A model generated the notes under the pieces. The model saw nothing but the letters and a program-made list of their open reading frames with translations, searched no databases and was not told the origin of the DNA. Positions 25,252 through 30,398 of a stretch of DNA of 30,398 nt are shown in pieces; position 1 is the stretch's first letter, and every line of letters starts with the position of its first letter. The DNA comes from an uncultured Porphyromonas sp. (GTDB lineage: Bacteria; Bacteroidota; Bacteroidia; Bacteroidales; Porphyromonadaceae), in the NCBI GenBank assembly GCA_902490315.1, contig CABUDK010000013.1, positions 1 through 30,398 of the forward strand, given 5' to 3'. The translations under genes and the position numbers were made by a program.

Positions 25252-25420
25252 TGTAGGGACGCTCGGTCTGAGCGTCCATTGTATCAAAGCGAAACGTCGT
25301 CCTGTAGGGACGCACGATCTGTGCGTCCGTCCCCGTTAAATCACGATGCTGTAACCTTTGACACAACGGACGACGTCTCGCTTTGACACAACGGACGCAC
25401 AGATCGTGCGTCCCTACAGG
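25252..25420. repeat. REP/MITE-like palindromic elements between tnaA and eno
   Basis: A solo unit lies at 25252-25282 (GGACGCTCggtctGAGCGTCC). An inverted pair follows: 25301-25330 reads CCTGTAGGGACGCACGATCT and continues GTGCGTCCGT, and 25391-25420 is its near-exact reverse complement, 60 bases away. Each unit is itself an 8-bp stem with a 5-base loop. A degenerate fragment lies at 25443-25458. The pair shares GTCCGTCCCCGTTAAA and ACAACGGACG with the element at 27124-27219, which shows they are copies of one element of about 96-120 bp. Confidence 0.85.
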
Positions 25421-25509
25421 ATTTCGTCACGACTAGACACTAGCCGTGAGTCCCTACGACGGAGTTACACGTCGAGGGCTCTGTCGCTTGCCACCTCGGG
25501 TAGATTTAC

Positions 25510-25517
25510 TACCTTTG
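25510..25517 (+). promoter_or_regulatory. Bacteroidetes-type promoter of enolase
   Basis: TACCTTTG at 25510 has a TTG exactly 19 bases upstream (25488-25490), the same spacing as at the HU gene. It lies 47 bases before the enolase ATG and supports the start at 25565 over upstream in-frame ATG codons. Confidence 0.78.
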
Positions 25518-25564
25518 CTTCGACTAAAAAGGATATTACGAATCACACAAAAGCATCTACAGAT

Positions 25565-26845
25565 ATGCAAATAGTAGACATCAAAGGGCGCGAGGTACTA
25601 GACTCGCGCGGCAATCCAACAGTGGAGGTAGAGGTCATCCTAGATAGCGGAGCCATGGGGCGTGCCGCTGTTCCCAGTGGAGCCTCTACAGGGGAACACG
25701 AAGCACTCGAACTACGTGACGGTGACAAGAGCCGTTACCTCGGCAAGGGCGTCCGCAAGGCGGTCGAAAACGTCAACGAGGTGATCGCTCCAGCTCTCTT
25801 CGGCATGAGCGCGCTCGAGCAGCGTGAGATAGACCAGAAGATGATAGACCTAGATGGTACAGATACCAAGAGTGTGCTCGGTGCTAACGCTATCCTAGGC
25901 GTCTCGCTAGCTGTCGCTAAGGCTGCTGCTGACGAACTAGCTATACCGCTCTACCGCTACATCGGTGGTGTCAACGCACACACGCTCCCCGTGCCTATGA
26001 TGAACATCATCAACGGAGGTGCACATAGCGATGCTCCCATCGCTTTTCAGGAGTTTATGATCCGTCCCATCGGTGCCAAGAGCTTTAGCGAGGCGCTCCG
26101 CATGGGTGCCGAGACATTTCACGCACTCAAGAAGGTGCTCCACGATCGTGGACTCAGCACTGCCGTAGGTGACGAGGGTGGCTTCGCTCCTAAGCTCGAT
26201 GGCGTAGAGGATGCGCTCAATAGCATCATCGAGGCGATCCATCAGGCTGGTTACAAGCCTGGTAGCGACATAACCATCGCTCTAGACTGCGCCGCTAGCG
26301 AGTTTTACCATGAGGGCGTCTACAACTACGCCAAGTTTGAGGGTGAGAAGGGTCAGCAGCGCACTCCAGCTGAGCAGGTTGCTTACCTAGAGACACTCGT
26401 CAGCAAGTACCCCATCGATAGCATCGAGGACGGTATGGACGAAAACGACTGGGAGGGATGGCATCTGCTCACCGAGAAGCTAGGCGACCGCCTGCAGCTC
26501 GTCGGTGACGACCTCTTTGTGACCAATGTAGCGTATCTCAGCCGAGGCATCAAGGAGCACGCTGCCAACTCAATCCTGATCAAGGTCAACCAGATCGGCA
26601 CGCTCACAGAGACGCTTGACGCTATCGACATGGCACATCGTCACGGCTTCACCGCGGTCGTATCGCACCGCTCAGGCGAGACCGAGGATACTACCATCGC
26701 CGACATCGCCGTAGCAACCAATGCGGGGCAGATCAAGACTGGCTCGCTGAGTCGCACCGATCGCATTGCCAAGTACAACCAGCTACTACGTATCGAGGAG
26801 GAGCTAGACGCACAAGGCGTATACGGCTTCCAGTCCCTACGCTAA
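25565..26845 (+). CDS. eno: Enolase
   Basis: This 426-residue glycolytic enzyme interconverts 2-phosphoglycerate and phosphoenolpyruvate. It begins MQIVDIKGREVLDSRGNPTV. GEGGF-type motif GDEGGFAP, the Mg-binding DSIEDGMDENDWEGW and GDDLFVTN, the base lysine in LIKVNQIGTL, and SHRSGETED are all present. The frame is open for 69 codons upstream to 25358, but that stretch crosses the repeat element and the promoter, so it is not coding. In a peptide-fermenting organism it would mostly serve gluconeogenesis and precursor supply. A strong terminator follows at 26909. Confidence 0.98.
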   Translation: MQIVDIKGREVLDSRGNPTVEVEVILDSGAMGRAAVPSGASTGEHEALELRDGDKSRYLGKGVRKAVENVNEVIAPALFGMSALEQREIDQKMIDLDGTDTKSVLGANAILGVSLAVAKAAADELAIPLYRYIGGVNAHTLPVPMMNIINGGAHSDAPIAFQEFMIRPIGAKSFSEALRMGAETFHALKKVLHDRGLSTAVGDEGGFAPKLDGVEDALNSIIEAIHQAGYKPGSDITIALDCAASEFYHEGVYNYAKFEGEKGQQRTPAEQVAYLETLVSKYPIDSIEDGMDENDWEGWHLLTEKLGDRLQLVGDDLFVTNVAYLSRGIKEHAANSILIKVNQIGTLTETLDAIDMAHRHGFTAVVSHRSGETEDTTIADIAVATNAGQIKTGSLSRTDRIAKYNQLLRIEEELDAQGVYGFQSLR

Positions 26846-26908
26846 GATAGTCGGTGATCGCCACCGAGCGGTCACGACACGACAGCTTTCAATCAACGAA
26901 ACTTATAC

Positions 26909-26942
26909 CGCCACGGAGGAAATCTGAAATTCTTCCGTGGCG
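26909..26942 (+). terminator. Hairpin terminator of enolase
   Basis: A 13-bp stem (26909-26921 with 26930-26942, CGCCACGGAGGAA, one G-T pair) is followed by ATTTTTTATT. Read on the minus strand it contains GAATTTcAGATTTCC, nearly the same centre as the rodA terminator at 11191-11230. Both lie immediately beside a 21-bp repeat array. Confidence 0.88.
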
Positions 26943-26965
26943 ATTTTTTATTCTCCAGCGAGGGA

Positions 26966-27028
26966 CGAAAAAATTCTTCCGAAGTTTCATTTGATTCTTC
27001 CGAAGTATCGTTTGATTCTTCCGAAGAA
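26966..27028 (-). repeat. 21-bp tandem repeat array, copy 3 (three units)
   Basis: Units lie at 26966-26986, 26987-27007 and 27008-27028. On the minus strand they carry the same core ACTTCGGAAGAATCAAATGA as copies 1 and 2. A perfect small hairpin GGCAAAT-TTTT-ATTTGCC (27046-27063) bounds the far side, and the enolase terminator bounds the near side. The leader on the minus strand again begins ACGGAGG. Confidence 0.9.
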
Positions 27029-27123
27029 TTTCGCATTACCTCCGTGGCAAATTTTTATTTGCCAGTAGGCTATTTGAAAATTCCTCCTGAAGAATTGGAA
27101 TTTAGAGGTTAGAGGAGACGACT

Positions 27124-27280
27124 CCTGTAGGGACGCACGGTCTGTGCGTCCGTCCCCGTTAAAAGCTACATCGTCAAAATTATTCTACAACGGACGCACA
27201 GACCGTGCGTCCCTACAGGGCGACGTGGGGGATAATCGTGCGTCCCTACAGCGGGCTACACGTCCCGTGCGTCCCTACAC
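27124..27280. repeat. REP/MITE-like palindromic elements upstream of the LRR gene
   Basis: An inverted pair lies at 27124-27157 and 27190-27219 with the core GGACGCACGGTCTGTGCGTCC, the two halves facing each other across about 32 bases. Two half-copies follow (27236-27251 and 27264-27280, each ending GTGCGTCCCTACA). The surroundings (GAGGAGACGACT just before the pair) are repeated downstream of the LRR gene at 30141-30152. Confidence 0.85.
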
Positions 27281-27285
27281 CGGTC

Positions 27286-27346
27286 GTCTCTAACTTCTAA
27301 TCTCTAGCTTCTAACCTCTAATTTCTAATCTCTAATCTCTCCCTCC
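27286..27346. repeat. Heptanucleotide repeat tract upstream of the LRR gene
   Basis: About eight consecutive 7-base units are visible: CTCTAAC, TTCTAAT, CTCTAGC, TTCTAAC, CTCTAAT, TTCTAAT, CTCTAAT, then CTCTCCC. Shorter heptad traces lie at 27103-27115 (inverted) and at 27448-27466 directly before the LRR start codon. Confidence 0.75.
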
Positions 27347-27467
27347 TCCTCTTGCGCGATTTAAAACAAACATATAACTTCGCAGGAAATATCATTCACC
27401 CGGAAGAGTCATCCCCCCTCCCCGACACGCTACAACGAAACACTAACTTCTAATCTTTAGCTACACT
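27347..27467 (+). other. Leader region of the LRR gene
   Basis: These 121 bases contain no recognisable gene. I found no good TAnnTTTG element here; the nearest T-rich segment (TTCTAATCTTTAG, 27453-27465) is part of a heptad-repeat trace. The promoter of the LRR gene is therefore unassigned. Confidence 0.4.
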
Positions 27468-30065
27468 ATGAGCAAACAACTACGCATCTGGCTCTTCGTC
27501 CTCCTCGGCACGCTCATCACGTCCACCTCCCTCCTCGCCGAAGGCGTCATCACTATGACCACCTCCAAGGCCGTCGGGGAAACAATCAATCTGGGAATCA
27601 AGGCAAACGGCAACGTCACCATCGAAGGTGTCAAAGAAACTCCTCAGTTAGGAGAGTATGCGAAAAGCTACACCCTCACCAGCCAGACGATCACCATCCG
27701 AGGCGATGTGACAACGCTTTACTGCGGGGAAAATCAACTGACCAGCTTGGACGTCTCTGGATGTACCGCCTTGACATGGCTTAACTGCTCTAACAATCAA
27801 CTGACCAGCTTGGACGTCTCAGGCTGTACCGCCTTGACAACGCTTTACTGCGGGGAAAATCAACTGACCAGCTTGGATCTGTCGGGCTGTACTGCCTTGG
27901 CAACGTTTGAGTGTTACAATAATCAGTTGACCAGCTTGGATGTCTCTGGCTGTACCTCCTTGACATCGCTGACCTGCTATGAGAATCAACTGACCAGCTT
28001 GAACGTCTCTGGCTGCACCGCTTTGACATACCTATGGTGCAGTAAAAATCAACTGACCAGCTTGGACGTTTCGGACTGCGTTGCCTTGACAAAGCTTAAG
28101 TGCTGGGTAAATCAGCTGACCAGCTTGGACGTCTCAGACTGTACCGCTTTGACAACGCTTTTCTGCTACCACAATCAGCTGACCAGCTTGGATGTGTCGG
28201 GCTGTAGCGCCTTGGTATGGCTTTCTTGCTCCAGCAATCCATTGACCAGCTTGGATGCCTCTGGCTGTACCGCCTTGACAACGCTTTACTGCTCTTGTAC
28301 TCAACTGACCAGCTTGAACGTTTTGGGCTGTACCGCCCTGACAGAGCTATGCTGCGAAGGGAGTCAACTGACCAACTTGGACGTCTCAGGCTGCACTGCC
28401 TTGACAAAGCTGCAGTGTCGCAAAAATCAGTTGACCAGCTTGAACGTCTCAGGCTGCACCGCCTTGACTGATCTTCACTGCTATGAAAATCAGTTGACTA
28501 GCTTGGATGTCTCAGACTGTACTGCCTTGACTGGTCTTCACTGTTATGAAAATCAGTTGACCAGCTTGAACGTATCGGGCTGCACTGACTTGACAACGCT
28601 TCTGTGTTACAATAATCAGTTGACCAGCTTGAACGCATCGGGCTGTACTGCCTTGGCAACGTTTGAGTGCTACAATAATCAGTTGACCAGCTTGGACGTC
28701 TCGGGCTGTACCGCCTTGACAGAGCTTAGCTGCGGAAGCAATCAGCTAACTAGCTTGGACGTGTCAAAGAACACCTCCTTGACAAAGCTAGACTGCGGAT
28801 GGAATCAACTGACCAGCTTGGATCTCTCAAATCATGCCCGTTTGAGAGTTTTGGACTGTAGCAACAACCTCCTAAGGAAGATAGATCTGTCAGGCTGTAC
28901 GAATATATACTTGCTGATATGTCATAAGAATCAGATTAAAGCACCCGAGATGACTAGCCTCGTCAATAGCTTGCCAGATTTACAAGGTAAGGGTGTGGGT
29001 TTTTTTAGAGTGTTTTATGATGGGAGTGGTGAGGGAAACGTTTGTTTTGCTACGCATGTAGCTATTGCTAAAGCTAAGAATTGGAAGATCCTGTTTACAC
29101 GAGATCCTTATGATAACTATTGGCACGACTACACGGGCGCAGACAATCCTATCTTTACAGTTACCTCTTCATCAACTAGCGGTGGGGCGATCTCCTTCAC
29201 TGGGGCGGACAACTTAAACGCTGTCCCCTACGGTACTACGCTGACGGTCATCGCTACCCCCTCAGAGGGTTACGAGTTGACTGAGTTGACTGCCAATGAC
29301 AGAAACATTCTTGACACGAAGAAGGTGGTCGTCGACGAGGATCTACTCATCAAGGCGATCTTTAGGAAGAAGACCTTCGCAGTGGCGCTGAGCAGCAACG
29401 AGCATGGTACGATCTCTATCGCTGAGTCAGTAGACCTTGATGCGGTGCCGTATGGTACGACTCTGACGGTCATCGCTACCCCAGCAGAGGGTTACGAGTT
29501 GACGGAGTTGACTGCCAATGACAGCAACATTCTTGACACGAAGCAGGTGGTCGTCAGCGAGGATCTACTCATCAAGGCGACCTTTAGGAGGAAGACCTTT
29601 GCGGTCACGCTAACCAGTAACGAGCATGGTACGATCTCAATCGTTGAGCCGGTGGATCTCGATGCAGTAACCTACGGAACGACTCTGACGGTGAAGGCTA
29701 CGGGCAAGAATGCGCAGTGCGAGCTGACCGCTCTTACGGCTAATGGGGAGGACATCCTTGCTACCCAGAGCTTTGTCGTGAAGGGTGCGACGGAGGTCAA
29801 GGCGACCTTTGTGGATCACACGGGCGTGGAGACGACCGTTACGCAGCAACTGAAGCTCTACCCGAATCCAGCGACTGACTACGTCATCGTGGAGGGTGTA
29901 GCACCTGCCAGCGAGGTGACGCTCCACAGTATGACCGGCGAGCGGCTCTATGCGGGGCGTGCAGATAGTCGAGGCACGCTACGGATTGACCTGACACCCT
30001 ATGCGGACGGGGTTTACCTGGTCTGCGTAGCGGACGAGACCTACCGGGTAGTGGTAAGGCGATAG
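27468..30065 (+). CDS. Secreted Cys-rich leucine-rich-repeat protein with T9SS sorting domain
   Basis: This 865-residue protein has a signal peptide (about 1-24, ending SLLAEG). Residues 89-487 form 19 consecutive 21-residue LRR units of the pattern NQLTSLDVSGCTALTxLxC, each normally with two cysteines at fixed positions; the last two units are degenerate. A spacer follows, then three 74-residue beta-type repeats (563-636, 637-710, 711-784) with VPYGTTLTVIATPAEGYELT, resembling the divergent InlB B-repeat family. From about 793 the C-terminal domain reads LKLYPNPATDY...DLTPYADGVYLVCV...VVVRR, a type A T9SS sorting signal. It is predicted to cross the outer membrane by the type IX system and be attached to the cell surface. 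Its binding partner is unknown. Flanking DNA is full of dispersed repeats. Confidence 0.92.
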   Translation: MSKQLRIWLFVLLGTLITSTSLLAEGVITMTTSKAVGETINLGIKANGNVTIEGVKETPQLGEYAKSYTLTSQTITIRGDVTTLYCGENQLTSLDVSGCTALTWLNCSNNQLTSLDVSGCTALTTLYCGENQLTSLDLSGCTALATFECYNNQLTSLDVSGCTSLTSLTCYENQLTSLNVSGCTALTYLWCSKNQLTSLDVSDCVALTKLKCWVNQLTSLDVSDCTALTTLFCYHNQLTSLDVSGCSALVWLSCSSNPLTSLDASGCTALTTLYCSCTQLTSLNVLGCTALTELCCEGSQLTNLDVSGCTALTKLQCRKNQLTSLNVSGCTALTDLHCYENQLTSLDVSDCTALTGLHCYENQLTSLNVSGCTDLTTLLCYNNQLTSLNASGCTALATFECYNNQLTSLDVSGCTALTELSCGSNQLTSLDVSKNTSLTKLDCGWNQLTSLDLSNHARLRVLDCSNNLLRKIDLSGCTNIYLLICHKNQIKAPEMTSLVNSLPDLQGKGVGFFRVFYDGSGEGNVCFATHVAIAKAKNWKILFTRDPYDNYWHDYTGADNPIFTVTSSSTSGGAISFTGADNLNAVPYGTTLTVIATPSEGYELTELTANDRNILDTKKVVVDEDLLIKAIFRKKTFAVALSSNEHGTISIAESVDLDAVPYGTTLTVIATPAEGYELTELTANDSNILDTKQVVVSEDLLIKATFRRKTFAVTLTSNEHGTISIVEPVDLDAVTYGTTLTVKATGKNAQCELTALTANGEDILATQSFVVKGATEVKATFVDHTGVETTVTQQLKLYPNPATDYVIVEGVAPASEVTLHSMTGERLYAGRADSRGTLRIDLTPYADGVYLVCVADETYRVVVRR
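27732..28928 (+). repeat. 63-bp coding tandem repeats (19 units) in the LRR gene
   Basis: The LRR units are also repeats at DNA level, with AATCAACTGACCAGCTTGGA or one-base variants at most unit starts. Non-adjacent units 3 and 15 are nearly identical over a full unit including synonymous sites, and units 12 and 13 share CTTCACTG(C/T)TATGAAAATCAG. This indicates recent duplication or gene conversion inside the gene. Confidence 0.9.
29154..29819 (+). repeat. 222-bp coding repeats (three units) in the LRR gene
   Basis: Units begin at 29154, 29376 and 29598 with an exact 222-base period. Units 1 and 2 are very similar in DNA (for example TGACGGTCATCGCTACCCC and GACTGCCAATGACAG are shared), while unit 3 has diverged, so units 1 and 2 are the most recent duplication. 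Confidence 0.88.
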
Positions 30066-30070
30066 AATAA

Positions 30071-30100
30071 AAAGGGGGCGAACAATTGTTCGCCCCTTTT
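30071..30100 (+). terminator. Hairpin terminator of the LRR gene
   Basis: An 11-bp perfect stem (GGGGCGAACAA with TTGTTCGCCCC, 30075-30096) is centred on AATT and extended by A/T pairs on both sides. It is followed by TTTTTG. It begins about 6 bases past the LRR stop and is a textbook intrinsic terminator. Confidence 0.92.
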
Positions 30101-30102
30101 TG

Positions 30103-30137
30103 ATTAGAGGTTAGAAGCTAGAGATTAGAGGTTAGAG
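30103..30137. repeat. Heptanucleotide repeat tract downstream of the LRR gene, inverted
   Basis: The tract reads ATTAGAGGTTAGAAGCTAGA and onward. On the minus strand this is CTCTAAC, CTCTAAT, CTCTAGC, TTCTAAC, CTCTAAT, the same unit order as the upstream tract at 27286-27346 but in opposite orientation. Confidence 0.75.
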
Positions 30138-30152
30138 CGAGAGGAGACGACT

Positions 30153-30283
30153 CCTGTAGGGACGCACGGTCGTCCTCCACGTCGCCCTGTAGGGACGCAC
30201 GGTCTGTGCGTCCGTTGTCGAACGAAAGTTAAAGTGTCGTCTCGGCTGGTTTGCGGACGGACGCACAGACCGTGCGTCCCTAC
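30153..30283. repeat. REP/MITE-like palindromic elements downstream of the LRR gene
   Basis: A truncated unit lies at 30153-30175. An inverted pair follows at 30186-30215 and 30257-30283, both with GGACGCACGGTCTGTGCGTCC or its complement, separated by about 41 bases. This is the third inverted pair in the window. Confidence 0.85.
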
Positions 30284-30309
30284 TTTAAGTTTGCAGAGTG
30301 AAAAGAATT

Positions 30310-30352
30310 CAACCCGAGATTAAGTCAGTTGAACGGGTTGTTCTTACCTTTG
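30310..30352 (+). promoter_or_regulatory. Promoter for a gene beyond the window, with an inverted repeat
   Basis: TACCTTTG at 30345-30352 matches the -7 consensus. An inverted repeat CAACCCG (30310-30316) / CGGGTTG (30334-30340) lies directly upstream, over the region where the -33 element would be, and could be an operator. The remainder to 30398 shows no start codon with a readable gene. Confidence 0.5.
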
Positions 30353-30398
30353 TTGTAGTAAGGTAAGGACAGCAACCAGAGGGTAATCTATCGTCCCT

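Noticed and set aside
25358..25564. 69-codon N-terminal extension of enolase
   Set aside because: It crosses the REP-like element and the promoter with a correctly spaced TTG/TACCTTTG; the family begins at the ATG at 25565.
27790..28407. Antisense open frames with repeated SRRYS/PSWSVD patterns in the LRR gene
   Set aside because: They are the mirror of the 63-bp coding repeats, lack a start context, and have no family resemblance.
30153..30283. Possible IS ends flanking the LRR gene
   Set aside because: The elements are internally palindromic REP-like pairs also found between tnaA and eno, with no transposase and no matching target duplications visible, so a simple composite transposon is not supported.

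Overview
The window reads as chromosomal DNA of an anaerobic, peptide-fermenting Bacteroidales bacterium, most likely a Porphyromonas of the asaccharolytica/uenonis type. The support is: promoters of the Bacteroidetes TAnnTTTG type; a dipeptidyl-peptidase 5 whose catalytic triad (S544/D629/H661) sits two residues from the positions I recall for P. gingivalis DPP5; a secreted protein ending in a type IX secretion (T9SS) sorting domain; tryptophanase (an indole-positive organism); and the fused-alpha 2-oxoacid:ferredoxin oxidoreductase pair. Species placement is inference. No rRNA, tRNA, IS transposase, prophage or CRISPR array was seen.

Layout. 1-2599: 3' part of korA, then korB, with a strong terminator. 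2828-8199 (+): leuS, a YitT-family membrane protein, a DUF2752 protein and a PAP2 phosphatase. 8301-10994 (+): DPP5-type peptidase and a HAD hydrolase. 11311-18641 (-): purH-mreB-mreC-mreD-mrdA-rodA, an almost gap-free operon joining the last steps of IMP synthesis to the rod-shape/elongation machinery. 19201-19476 (+): an HU-family protein. 19597-23641 (-): recR-ligA-MATE exporter, from a promoter just upstream of recR. 23789-25168 (-): tryptophanase. 25565-26845 (+): enolase. 27468-30065 (+): a large secreted leucine-rich-repeat protein with 19 Cys-rich 21-residue repeats, three 74-residue beta-type repeats and a T9SS C-terminal domain.

The genes are mostly ordinary housekeeping; the unusual material lies between them. 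Three unrelated intergenic repeat families occur. (1) A composite element made of 21-bp tandem units (core CTTCGGAAGAATCAAATGA) bounded by related hairpins, in three copies (about 11041-11230, 18757-18900, 26909-27063); in two of them one bounding hairpin is the terminator of the neighbouring gene. (2) Palindromic REP/MITE-like pairs (core GGACGCAC-n5-GTGCGTCC) at 25301-25420, 27124-27219 and 30186-30283, plus fragments. (3) A period-7 degenerate microsatellite (YTCTAAY) upstream of leuS and on both sides of the LRR gene. Families 2 and 3 bracket the LRR gene, which looks like a repeat-rich, changeable surface-protein locus inside a conserved backbone.

Metabolically, KorAB (2-oxoacid oxidation with ferredoxin reduction), TnaA (tryptophan to indole, pyruvate and ammonia) and DPP5 (dipeptide release) fit energy gain from peptides and amino acids. 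Enolase serves lower glycolysis/gluconeogenesis.
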